NCBI GenBank assembly: GCA_013002625.1
Contig: JABDJE010000045.1
Location: 1-20,729, forward strand
Direction of reading: 5' to 3'
DNA length: 20,729 nucleotides
From: Saprospiraceae bacterium
GTDB taxonomy: Bacteria > Bacteroidota > Bacteroidia > Chitinophagales > Saprospiraceae
Position 1 is the stretch's first letter. The number at the start of each line of letters is the position of its first letter. Below, piece after piece: positions 1 to 7,141 of the stretch. A model generated the notes under the pieces. The model was not told where the DNA came from and ran no database searches. It worked only from the letters and a program-made list of their open reading frames with translations. The translations under genes and the position numbers were made by a program.

Positions 1-201
1 GGCGCGGGCTCTGATTCACTTGTCAACTACGTGGATGTCCAGGCTGAACCTACAATAAACTGAACCCCAAATAATCCGGGTGGATCAAGTCAATATGGTG
101 GGATTACATCATTCTCACTTGCAAACATTCTAAACTCATCCTCTGGATCAAGTTCAAGCAGTGAGTACCAGGAATTTATATGCAGTGCCGTTGCGACACT
201 G
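1..201 (+). pseudogene. Upstream coding remnant of the MopE-repeat protein, interrupted by in-frame TGA (61-63)
   Basis: Frame 1 is clearly protein-like on both sides of a single TGA at 61-63. Before it, codons 1-20 read like the last strand of a PKD-type domain (GSDSLVNYVDV). After it, the same frame reads TPNNPGGSSQYGG and on into a typical GEVED-domain N-terminus that joins the downstream gene without a break. GEVED domains usually open with a Y-C-T-P motif. Here the codons are AAC TGA ACC CCA, so the stop sits exactly at the expected Cys (TGC to TGA). This could be a true nonsense mutation, leaving a decayed or split gene, or a one-base sequencing error. The gene start lies outside the window. 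The coding character is seen directly; the cause of the stop is not resolvable here. Confidence 0.6.
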
Positions 202-2223
202 GTGCCAAGTACATCGTATACATTTGCAATAGGTTTGGGTGACTGCGGATCAAGTCCTATTTTATTTGAAAGAGTAAGAATATATATTGATTATAACAAT
301 GATGGTGATTTCACAGATTCAGGAGAATTAGCTTTTAACTCTGGTGGAACATCCTACTGTAATGGTATGTCGAACTCATTTACAACACCAGCATCTCCTC
401 AACTGGGTGAATTAATGCGTCTACGTGTCATTGTTGACAACCAATCCATAGGATCACCTTGTCATAGCCCTAATTCAGGGGAGGTAGAAGATTATGGTGT
501 ATATTTTGAAGAAACACAAATTTTTGGATGTACAGATCCTGCTGCGTCAAACTATAACCCTTCGGCAACCGTAGATGATGGTTCTTGCCAATACGGTTCT
601 ACTACCTGGTATGCCGATACCGATTCTGATAATTTTGGTGATCCTAACGTTTCACAATCCTCCCCTACACAGCCTGCCGGTTATGTAGCCGATGATACAG
701 ATTGTGATGATACAGATGATACAGTTTACCCCGGTGCGCCTGAATTGTGTGATGGACAGATCAACAATTGTAACACTGGTTCTCTACCGGGCGATGAGAT
801 TGATAATGACGGTGACAATTACGTAGAATGTACGATCGATGCCGGTGGTTGGGATGGTAACCCTGCCGTTGTAGGCGGTGATGATTGCGACGACAATGAT
901 TCGAATAATTTTCCGGGTAACACCGAAGTCTGTGATGGGCAGGATAATGATTGCGATGGCATGGTCGATGAAGGTGTATTAATCACCTACTTCCAGGATC
1001 TGGATGAGGATAATTTTGGTAATAACAGTGTTACTGTACAAGCCTGTTCTCAACCAGTAGGATTTGTTTTAAATAATACGGATTGTAATGATAACGATGA
1101 TACCGTCTACCCTGGTGCGCCAGAATTATGTGATGGTCAAATAAATAACTGCAATACAGGGTCTTTACCTGGCAATGAAATAGACAACGATGGCGATAAT
1201 TACGTAGAATGTACGATTGATGCCGGTGGCTGGGATGGCAATCCTGCAGTTGTTGGAGGCGATGATTGTGATGATAACGACGCCAATAACTATCCGGGTA
1301 ACACCGAAGTGTGCGATGGTCAGGACAATGATTGTGATGGCTTAACCGATGAAGGCCTGACATCTGTTTATTATAGAGACTTAGATCAGGATACCTATGG
1401 CGACTTAAACAATAGTATAATTGATTGTGCACCACCAACAGGATATGTGTCGAACTTCCTGGACTGTGATGACAATGATAACACAGTCTTCCCAGGCGCA
1501 CCTGAACTTTGTGATGGTCAAATTAATGATTGTAACACAGCGTTACTGCCTTCCAACGAGATAGATAATGATGGTGATAATTATGTCGAGTGCATTATTG
1601 ATGCCGGTGGCTGGGATGGTAACCCTGCTGTTGTTGGGGGCAATGATTGTGATGATGGAGACAGTGATAATTATCCAGGTAATATAGAAACTTGTGACGG
1701 CCAGGATAATGACTGTGATGGTTTTATTGATGAAGGGTGTCAGCCTTGTGATGGCGACTTCCTCGTTATAAACACCATTACTCAAAATACATATAATGCT
1801 GAAATCAATATCACCTCTGATGCCTATGTTGATGAGCCGCAGCCTGTAAATTTCTTTGCGGGCACAGATATAAATCTAGAAGCAGATTTTGAAGTTGTAT
1901 TGGGAACAGAGTTCACTGCTGAAATTGAAGATTGTATTCCAACAAACTTTCAAGGAGATGATAATACTCAATTTCTTAAAACAGCCAATACGGAAGATTT
2001 AAAAGAAGCATTACACCAAAAAATAACTCAAGGTCAGATCGAATTGATGATCCTTGATCGTTGGGGTGATATCAAAGTTTCGAAATCAATCCCGATTGAA
2101 GCATTGGATCAAACTGTAGAGTCTTTGATTCCATCTTTAGAAATAGGATTCTATGCCTTTGTTGTAAAGCAGGGAGATATCGAATTGGTACAGATGATCG
2201 CTATTTCATCCACTCAAGAATAA
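202..2223 (+). CDS. Secreted GEVED / MopE-repeat metal-binding protein with probable T9SS C-terminus (3' part)
   Basis: The nominal start is a GTG at 202, but the frame is open from 64, and a start inside a GEVED domain is biologically doubtful; this is the 3' part of a larger gene. Domains in order, numbered from 202: GEVED (about 1-105, with YIDYNNDGDF and GEVEDY); a GCTDP...NYNP...DDGSC motif (109-131); three tandem 127-residue units (136-512) of MopE/putative metal-binding type with DCDDND, PG, CDGQDNDCDG and DEG signatures; a 3-coathanger-stack-like segment ending in FTAEIEDC (about 514-578); and a C-terminal 60 residues resembling a T9SS sorting domain, though with an atypical end. The Asp-rich loops suggest Ca2+ or other metal binding outside the cell. 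The stop lies 23 bp inside the convergent aroA. A strong hairpin follows at 2233-2271. Function beyond surface binding or adhesion is unknown. Confidence 0.8.
   Translation: MPSTSYTFAIGLGDCGSSPILFERVRIYIDYNNDGDFTDSGELAFNSGGTSYCNGMSNSFTTPASPQLGELMRLRVIVDNQSIGSPCHSPNSGEVEDYGVYFEETQIFGCTDPAASNYNPSATVDDGSCQYGSTTWYADTDSDNFGDPNVSQSSPTQPAGYVADDTDCDDTDDTVYPGAPELCDGQINNCNTGSLPGDEIDNDGDNYVECTIDAGGWDGNPAVVGGDDCDDNDSNNFPGNTEVCDGQDNDCDGMVDEGVLITYFQDLDEDNFGNNSVTVQACSQPVGFVLNNTDCNDNDDTVYPGAPELCDGQINNCNTGSLPGNEIDNDGDNYVECTIDAGGWDGNPAVVGGDDCDDNDANNYPGNTEVCDGQDNDCDGLTDEGLTSVYYRDLDQDTYGDLNNSIIDCAPPTGYVSNFLDCDDNDNTVFPGAPELCDGQINDCNTALLPSNEIDNDGDNYVECIIDAGGWDGNPAVVGGNDCDDGDSDNYPGNIETCDGQDNDCDGFIDEGCQPCDGDFLVINTITQNTYNAEINITSDAYVDEPQPVNFFAGTDINLEADFEVVLGTEFTAEIEDCIPTNFQGDDNTQFLKTANTEDLKEALHQKITQGQIELMILDRWGDIKVSKSIPIEALDQTVESLIPSLEIGFYAFVVKQGDIELVQMIAISSTQE
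607..1737 (+). repeat. Three tandem 381-bp MopE-type units
   Basis: Units lie at 607-975, 988-1356 and 1369-1737, each 123 residues with a 4-residue spacer, giving an exact period of 381 bp. Each contains two Asp-rich blocks (DCDDxD...YPGAPELCDGQ and DDCDDxD...PGNTEVCDGQ), an EIDNDGDNYVEC block, and a GGWDGNPAVVGG block. Protein identity between units 1 and 2 is very high, while the DNA differs at many third positions. Confidence 0.9.
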
Positions 2224-3433
2224 AACCAAGGCTTTCCAAATCTTGCCAGAACCCAGGGTAAGATTTGGAAACGACTTTGGGGTCCTCAATAATTATATCA
2301 TTCGTCAATGCCATGGGTGCGAACGCCATGGCCATACGGTGGTCATCATAGGTTTTAAACTGAAGCTTTCTATCTGCCCTTTTAACCACTCCTTTTACGA
2401 CATAATCGTATGCTTCTACACATTCAAACTCTACCTTACATTTACCAAGCTCATTCTGAAGCGCCTTTATACGATCGGTCTCTTTAATGATGAGTGTGTT
2501 TAAATTTCTTAAGGTTAAGTGGATGCCTTTCATGGCTGCCATGACGGCTAAAGTCTGCGCAATATCCGGCACCTTCAAGCAATCAATATCTATGCGATCA
2601 TTAAATGAATCTGTTGGCTTCAATGTTACCACACCATCATTGAAATTTGAACTTACGCCAAATGGCATTGCAAGCATTGCAATATCTGAATCGCCTTGTA
2701 AGGAATCCTTGTATAATGTGGATAATTCAATTTGACTTCCTTTTGATATGGATACCAGGCTATAGTAATAGCTGGCTGCTGACCAATCCGACTCCACGGT
2801 AAAATCAGTAAACTGATAAGCTTGTGGTGCAATAGAGATTATATCTCTCTCTTCAGCCACTTCAACACCAAATTGACGCATGAGCGTGAGCGTCATATCA
2901 AGGTAAGGACGGCTGACAGTTCGGCCTTTCAATATTATTTTTAATCCCAAAGGTAGAATGGGTGCGATCATACATAAAGCTGAAATATATTGACTGCTCA
3001 TTGAGCTATCTATCTCAACTTCCTGATTTATCTGGTGCTTGAACGGTCCGATTTTTAGTGGCGGATAATCTTCCTTGGCTAAATAAGTGATATCCGCTCC
3101 AATTGATCGTAGCGCTTCCACAAGCGGACCAATCGGTCTTTGCAACATGCGCTCTGAACCAGTGAGGATCTGCTCACCGTCACGAACTGCAAAGAAAGCT
3201 GTTGAAAAACGATAGCTCGTGCCTGCGTGTCCGGCATTGTATTCCGACCCTTGTTGATTCAACAACTTATTTAATATCACTGTGTCATCACTGATAGATA
3301 GATTATGTATTGTTGTATCCGCATTAGCCAGTGCGCGCATAATCAAAACCCTGTTCGAAATACTTTTTGAACCTGGGAGTTGGATACTTCCTCTCAGTGG
3401 ATAATCGGGTGCCTTGAGTAATAGTTTTTCCAT
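2201..3433 (-). CDS. aroA: 3-phosphoshikimate 1-carboxyvinyltransferase (EPSP synthase)
   Basis: Sixth step of the shikimate pathway, joining shikimate-3-phosphate and PEP to give EPSP in the cytosol. The 410-residue protein (E. coli enzyme about 427) shows the family signatures: PGSKSISNR (20-28), AGTSYRF (70-76), RPIGPLVEALRSIGAD, SSQY (146-149), SDWSAASYYYS, VPDIAQ (288-293, with the likely catalytic Asp290), KETDRI (317-322) and YDDHRMAMAFA (362-372). The start is the ATG at 3433, with GGAAA 7 bases upstream; an in-frame TTG at 3436 is possible but less likely. It begins 4 bases after the OsmC stop, so it is probably translated from the phoH-osmC-aroA mRNA. The classical class I motif NAGTAxRP has Phe in place of Pro here, which I recall as usual for Bacteroidota-type enzymes. 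The gene looks intact. Confidence 0.96.
   Translation of the reverse strand: MEKLLLKAPDYPLRGSIQLPGSKSISNRVLIMRALANADTTIHNLSISDDTVILNKLLNQQGSEYNAGHAGTSYRFSTAFFAVRDGEQILTGSERMLQRPIGPLVEALRSIGADITYLAKEDYPPLKIGPFKHQINQEVEIDSSMSSQYISALCMIAPILPLGLKIILKGRTVSRPYLDMTLTLMRQFGVEVAEERDIISIAPQAYQFTDFTVESDWSAASYYYSLVSISKGSQIELSTLYKDSLQGDSDIAMLAMPFGVSSNFNDGVVTLKPTDSFNDRIDIDCLKVPDIAQTLAVMAAMKGIHLTLRNLNTLIIKETDRIKALQNELGKCKVEFECVEAYDYVVKGVVKRADRKLQFKTYDDHRMAMAFAPMALTNDIIIEDPKVVSKSYPGFWQDLESLGFILEWMK
2233..2271 (+). repeat. 12-bp perfect inverted repeat, possible mRNA 3' hairpin
   Basis: TTTCCAAATCTT (2233-2244) and AAGATTTGGAAA (2260-2271) are perfectly complementary. In a plus-strand transcript the stem can extend by G·U, C-G and C-G to 15 pairs, leaving a 9-base loop. 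It begins 10 bases after the stop of the MopE-repeat gene and lies inside the last codons of aroA on the other strand. There is no T-run after it on the plus strand, so it is not a standard intrinsic terminator. It may end or protect the upstream mRNA. The same hairpin on the aroA mRNA would carry an A-C mismatch where the plus strand has G·U. Confidence 0.5.
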
Positions 3434-3437
3434 CAAA

Positions 3438-3842
3438 CTATTTCCAATGTATCGTTATAATCTCTTTCGTATCTGTGGAGAGGCTTAATGCCACGGGACA
3501 ATGATGGGCTGCTTTGTCCAGTATCTTTTTATCCTTATCAGAATAATTGCGATCCGGCATATAAATCACAATTTCAATCTGACTGATTCTCCTGGGGCCT
3601 GAAGCCATTGTTTTATGAACCTCTGCTTTTGTCCCTTCGATGTCAATATCATGTTCTCTTGCCGCAATGCCCATTATGGTTAAAATGCAAGATCCTAAAG
3701 ATGTACAAGTTAGATCGGTTGGTGAAAATGCTTCACCCTTCCCTTTATTGTCAACAGGTGCATCGGTCAAGATGATATTTCCTGAACGCAAATGCCTGGC
3801 TTCCGTGCGTAAATCTCCTTTATATACTATCTCTGCTATCAC
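3438..3842 (-). CDS. OsmC/Ohr-family protein (thiol peroxidase-like)
   Basis: A 134-residue protein with the OsmC fold pattern: an N-terminal strand region, then PTDLTCTSLGSC, a long helix (ILTIMGIAAREHDIDIEG), and a C-terminal AAHHCPVALSLS motif. The conserved Cys pair expected for hydroperoxide reduction is visible as Cys52 and Cys115; Cys46 is an additional one. Family members detoxify organic hydroperoxides in the cytosol, but some OsmC-like proteins have no established substrate, so the role here is inferred. Its ATG at 3842 overlaps the end of phoH by 4 bp, and its stop lies 4 bases before the aroA start, indicating one operon. This is a generic OsmC-like member; I cannot separate OsmC from YhfA-type subfamilies by eye. 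Confidence 0.88.
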   Translation of the reverse strand: MIAEIVYKGDLRTEARHLRSGNIILTDAPVDNKGKGEAFSPTDLTCTSLGSCILTIMGIAAREHDIDIEGTKAEVHKTMASGPRRISQIEIVIYMPDRNYSDKDKKILDKAAHHCPVALSLSTDTKEIITIHWK

Positions 3843-4858
3843 GACTTATCATTTTTTTCTTTCTCTTCTTTTTCTGCCCTTTCTGCATGCCAGGATTCCG
3901 CTGCTTTCTCATATCTGTCGATGATCTGCTTAACCAGTTTGTGACGCACCACATCTTCGGAGGTCAGAAATATTTTTGCAATACCATTTACATCAGACAA
4001 AATATCCAGAGCACGATATAAGCCCGATTTCTGGTTCCGAGGTAAATCGATTTGAGACAAGTCCCCTGTAATAATACATTTAGCCGATGGCCCCAATCTC
4101 GTCAAAAACATTTTGATTTGGGTCGATGTCGCATTTTGTGCCTCATCCAGAATTATAAATGCATTATCCAGCGTTCGCCCCCGCATGAATGCCAAAGGTG
4201 CAACTTCAATAATACGATTCTGCATAAAGTGATTTAACTTTTCAACTGGCAGCATATCATCCAATGCATCATAGAGCGGTCGTAAATATGGATCGATTTT
4301 ATCCTTTAAATCCCCGGGTAAAAAGCCCAAGTTTTCGCCTGCTTCAACAGCGGGTCGCGTCAGGATTATCTTTCTGACCATTTTCGTCTTCAAAGCTCTG
4401 ACAGCTAAAGCCACAGCAGTATAAGTTTTACCTGTACCCGCAGGCCCAATGGCAAAAAGAATATCGTTGGCTTCGGACATCTGAACCATTCGCTTCTGGT
4501 TGCGTGTACGTGCTTTGATGGCCTTGGCATTTCTACCATACACGATAACATTGGCATTTGTCGGACCATTTAATTCCGCTTCTTCCTGTTCCAGTTCGTA
4601 GGACATGTTACCATTCAAGACATCTTTAACCTTTTGGGTGGACAAAGGTGTCTTGTTTCGTACCAATTTGACCAACTGTTCGATTTTAGATTTGGCTTTT
4701 TGGGCATCCTTCTTTTCGCCAGAAATTTTAAGGTTTTCACCGCGAGAAGTGATTTGGAGAGCAGGAAAAGCTTTTTTTACCAGATTTAATTTAGAGTTCT
4801 TCTCGCCGTACAATTCTAGGGGATTTATCCCATCTATTTTTAAAATGATTTCGCTCAA
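3839..4858 (-). CDS. phoH: PhoH-like P-loop ATPase (PhoH/PhoL)
   Basis: A 339-residue cytosolic ATPase of the PhoH family, linked in other bacteria to RNA metabolism and, as the PhoL/YbeZ type, to ribosome maturation together with YbeY. The N-terminal ~130 residues resemble the KH-like RNA-binding region of this subtype. The ATPase core has Walker A GPAGTGKT (138-145), a conserved RPAVEAGENLGFLPGD block (168-183), PLAFMRGRTL (221-230), Walker B with AFIILDEAQN (233-242), and a TGDLSQIDLP sensor-like motif (264-273). The tail is highly charged, rich in Lys and Glu. The start is a TTG at 4858: no in-frame ATG lies between it and the conserved N-terminus, and GGAAAG is placed 6 bases upstream. 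It is first in the phoH-osmC-aroA unit, overlapping the next gene by 4 bp. ybeY is not in the window. Confidence 0.95.
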   Translation of the reverse strand: MSEIILKIDGINPLELYGEKNSKLNLVKKAFPALQITSRGENLKISGEKKDAQKAKSKIEQLVKLVRNKTPLSTQKVKDVLNGNMSYELEQEEAELNGPTNANVIVYGRNAKAIKARTRNQKRMVQMSEANDILFAIGPAGTGKTYTAVALAVRALKTKMVRKIILTRPAVEAGENLGFLPGDLKDKIDPYLRPLYDALDDMLPVEKLNHFMQNRIIEVAPLAFMRGRTLDNAFIILDEAQNATSTQIKMFLTRLGPSAKCIITGDLSQIDLPRNQKSGLYRALDILSDVNGIAKIFLTSEDVVRHKLVKQIIDRYEKAAESWHAERAEKEEKEKNDKS

Positions 4859-4864
4859 TACTTT

Positions 4865-4870
4865 CTTTCC
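4865..4870 (-). promoter_or_regulatory. Shine-Dalgarno-like site deciding the phoH TTG start
   Basis: GGAAAG (minus strand) lies 6 bases before the TTG at 4858. It is the only good ribosome-binding match near the start of the PhoH frame, and it supports initiation at TTG in the absence of a nearby in-frame ATG. Confidence 0.45.
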
Positions 4871-4910
4871 GATTTTAATACTTTATTATGGTTAAAATTA
4901 AGGACAATAT

Positions 4911-4936
4911 CAAAAATAAACACAGGCTTTCGACAA
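4911..4936 (-). promoter_or_regulatory. Candidate Bacteroidota-type promoter for phoH-osmC-aroA
   Basis: On the minus strand, TATTTTTG (4918-4911) matches the Bacteroidota -7 element TAnnTTTG exactly. A TTG at 4936-4934 could serve as the -33 element, but the spacing of 15 is shorter than the usual 17-23. It sits about 50 bases upstream of the phoH start in the divergent intergenic region. Confidence 0.3.
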
Positions 4937-5012
4937 GCAGTTCATTTTTTTGTAAAACATATCTCATTAAACAATCATTTATAGATATTTGGTATTAATT
5001 TACCTCAATAGT

Positions 5013-5780
5013 ATGCAAATTGTAACGTTGATATCAGACTTCGGGATTAAAGATCATTATGCAGCCTTGCTGAAGGGAGCGATACTCAACCTCAATTCAG
5101 ACTTACAAATTATCGATGTCACCAATCAGGTCGATACACATGATATTAGGCAAGCCGCCTATTTCTTAAAAGCAATTTGCAAAAAGTACCCTCAAGGTAC
5201 CATACATATTGTAGCGGTTAACAATTTCTATGATGATGATTTTGAAATAATTTCGTTTGAATACAAGGGCCATTATTACATTGGCCCGAACAATGGAATT
5301 TTTTCTTTGGCTTTTGACTCCATCGATAAGGATGAAGTATATAAAATCGCATACGATGAAGATGATGAAGATTTATTTAATCTCATTGCCCATGGTGTAA
5401 GCCTCATCTCTCAAAACATGTCGATTACAGAAGTGGGGCCACCGCTCAATCATTTCGAAAAGAAAATAGATGTTCAACCTGTTCAGACCAATGATGAAAT
5501 CAGGGCCACGATTATCCATATCGACAAATACGAAAATGTAATTATCAATGTCCACAGAGAATTTTTCGAGCATATCCAGGCCGGACGGAATTTTGAAATA
5601 TTTTTTAAATACTATAACCCTATCACAACTATCAGTAAAACGTATGCCGATGTGCCAATAGGAGAAGTAGTATGCTTATTTAACAGCGCCAATTATCTCG
5701 AAATCGCCATCAACAATGGCAAAGCCTCAAGTCAATTGGATCTGCTCAAAGATGAGACCATTCAAATCAGATTCTTATGA
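5013..5780 (+). CDS. DUF62 / SAM hydroxide adenosyltransferase-like protein
   Basis: A 255-residue protein of the DUF62 (S-adenosylmethionine hydrolase / chlorinase-fluorinase-like) family. Seen in it: the N-terminal IVTLISDFGIKDHYAALLKG, IDVTNQVDTHDI (34-45), GHYYIGPNNGIFSLAF (86-101), IHIDKYENVIINV (168-180) and the C-terminal NYLEIAINNGKASSQL. Enzymes of this family split SAM into adenosine and methionine. However, the usual VDPGVGTxR block is VNNFYDDDFE here (69-78), and the usual FHGRDxFAP block is not recognisable, so the known Asp-Arg-His site appears altered and catalysis is uncertain. The start is the ATG at 5013, which fits the family N-terminus better than the TTG at 4989. Its last codons overlap the next gene by 4 bp. 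Confidence 0.85.
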   Translation: MQIVTLISDFGIKDHYAALLKGAILNLNSDLQIIDVTNQVDTHDIRQAAYFLKAICKKYPQGTIHIVAVNNFYDDDFEIISFEYKGHYYIGPNNGIFSLAFDSIDKDEVYKIAYDEDDEDLFNLIAHGVSLISQNMSITEVGPPLNHFEKKIDVQPVQTNDEIRATIIHIDKYENVIINVHREFFEHIQAGRNFEIFFKYYNPITTISKTYADVPIGEVVCLFNSANYLEIAINNGKASSQLDLLKDETIQIRFL

Positions 5781-6076
5781 TAGTCCGGGTCGTTAAAATG
5801 GAATTCAAATCTGAATGCATTGAAGCTTTCAAGGCATTATTTGAAGAACGAAAGGAGAATATCAGAAACTTTCCCGGGTGTCAGTATTTGGAATTGCTTC
5901 AAGGGCTACCACCAAAAAACAACATTTTTTTTACCTACAGCTACTGGGATAGCGAAGATGAACTTAACAACTATCGTTATTCTGAACTGTTTAAATCTAC
6001 GTGGGATCTAACAAAAAAAATGTTTTCCCAGAAAGCCCAGGCGATCAGTTTGGAAAAAGCCCACATCTTGGATTAA
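5777..6076 (+). CDS. Antibiotic biosynthesis monooxygenase (ABM)-like small protein
   Basis: A 99-residue single-domain protein with the ferredoxin-like ABM pattern: an N-terminal strand (MIVRVVKMEF), a helix, a central NFPGCQYLELLQG turn, a strand (NIFFTYSYWDSEDEL) and a helix rich in aromatics (YRYSELFKSTWDLTKKMF). ABM/YgiN-like proteins include quinol monooxygenases and haem-degrading enzymes, but many small members have no known substrate. It overlaps the DUF62 gene by 4 bp (ATGA), and its TAA is followed at once by the aroB ATG, so it is surely co-translated in this operon. The link to either neighbour's chemistry is unknown. Confidence 0.75.
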   Translation: MIVRVVKMEFKSECIEAFKALFEERKENIRNFPGCQYLELLQGLPPKNNIFFTYSYWDSEDELNNYRYSELFKSTWDLTKKMFSQKAQAISLEKAHILD

Positions 6077-7141
6077 ATGGCAGTATTAAAGACAAAATCA
6101 TATCATGTATATATCGATGAGTCACTGGACCTTTTCTATGAAAAATTAGAGCTCTTGGAGGCTTCGTCTGTATTTGTATTAGTGGATGAAAATACACTTC
6201 AACATTGCCTTCCTATCCTGGCCGATCTTGATGGAAAGTATAAATTATTTATAATTCAAATTACCTCGGGGGAAGAAAACAAAACGCTCGATACCTGTCG
6301 ATATATCTGGACCAGATTATCAGAACTGGGAGGCGACAGAAAAAGTGTACTCATTAATCTTGGGGGCGGCGTCATTGGTGACATGGGAGGCTTTGCAGCT
6401 TCCTGTTATATGAGAGGCATAAGATTTATTCAAGTCCCGACCAGTTTGTTATCTCAAGTCGATGCCAGTGTAGGGTCAAAGCTTGGTGTGGATTTTAACG
6501 GCGCTAAAAACATGATTGGCGTATTCAATGACCCTGAATTTGTTTTCATCCATTCGCCATTTCTCAAGACACTACCCAACAGACAATTGAGAAGCGGTTA
6601 CGCAGAAACAATCAAGCATGCCTTAATATACGATCGACATCTATGGGAGACTTTAAAGCCAATCAATGAATTGAATAAGACAGATTCCTGGGCAGAAAAT
6701 ATTCTAAAGTCCGTGTCTATTAAAAATACAATTGTCAATCAGGACCCCTATGAAAATAGCATTCGCAAAATTTTAAACTTTGGACATACAATTGGTCATG
6801 CAATAGAGTCCAGTTATTTAAATAGGCCAGCACCTTTGCTACACGGTGAAGCTATTATTCTGGGAATGCTTGTCGAAAGCTATATTTCAGTTAAATTAAA
6901 TTTGTTGGATCCGGAAGCGTTTAATGCAATTGAATCATTTTTAAAAACTGAATATTCAGACCTTTTTCAATTGGCATTCAACGCATCTGAAATTTTTAGT
7001 TACCTGAAATTTGATAAAAAGAAATTTGGCGAATCAATTCTGTTTGCCTTAATTGATAGCATTGGAAGCACCCGGTATGATATTGAAATACCAGATACCC
7101 TTATTCGGGAAGCTTTAAATAATACACTAAGATTATCATGA
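6077..7141 (+). CDS. aroB: 3-dehydroquinate synthase
   Basis: Second step of the shikimate pathway: converts DAHP to 3-dehydroquinate in the cytosol, using NAD+ and a divalent metal. The 354-residue length is typical. Visible motifs are SGEENKTLDT (64-73), NLGGGVIGDMGGF (94-106), RGIRFIQVPTSLLSQVDASV (113-132), KLGVDFNGAKNMIG (135-148), GYAETIKHALI (174-184), NFGHTIGHAIE (234-244) and HGEAI (256-260). Metal ligands are expected at Glu177, at one of the His residues in GHTIGHA, and at His256. The ATG follows the previous stop with no gap, and its TGA overlaps the next ATG by 4 bp. The gene looks complete and functional. aroA is on the opposite strand about 2.6 kb away. Confidence 0.97.
   Translation: MAVLKTKSYHVYIDESLDLFYEKLELLEASSVFVLVDENTLQHCLPILADLDGKYKLFIIQITSGEENKTLDTCRYIWTRLSELGGDRKSVLINLGGGVIGDMGGFAASCYMRGIRFIQVPTSLLSQVDASVGSKLGVDFNGAKNMIGVFNDPEFVFIHSPFLKTLPNRQLRSGYAETIKHALIYDRHLWETLKPINELNKTDSWAENILKSVSIKNTIVNQDPYENSIRKILNFGHTIGHAIESSYLNRPAPLLHGEAIILGMLVESYISVKLNLLDPEAFNAIESFLKTEYSDLFQLAFNASEIFSYLKFDKKKFGESILFALIDSIGSTRYDIEIPDTLIREALNNTLRLS

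Noticed and set aside
61..81. TGA at a Cys position could be selenocysteine with a downstream SECIS
   Set aside because: Only a weak 4-bp stem (ACCC 64-67 with GGGT 78-81) follows, not a bacterial SECIS-like hairpin, and a structural Cys in a secreted GEVED domain is not a plausible Sec site.
1031..1501. Open frame of 156 codons on the minus strand within the MopE repeats
   Set aside because: It is antisense to a strongly conserved coding region, has a His/Arg/Tyr-rich composition from reverse-reading Asp codons, and has no recognisable domain.
4984..4991. GATATTTG as -7 promoter element for the DUF62-ABM-aroB operon
   Set aside because: The first base deviates from TAnnTTTG, and the nearest upstream TTTG (4949-4952) is 31 bases away, too far for a -33 element.
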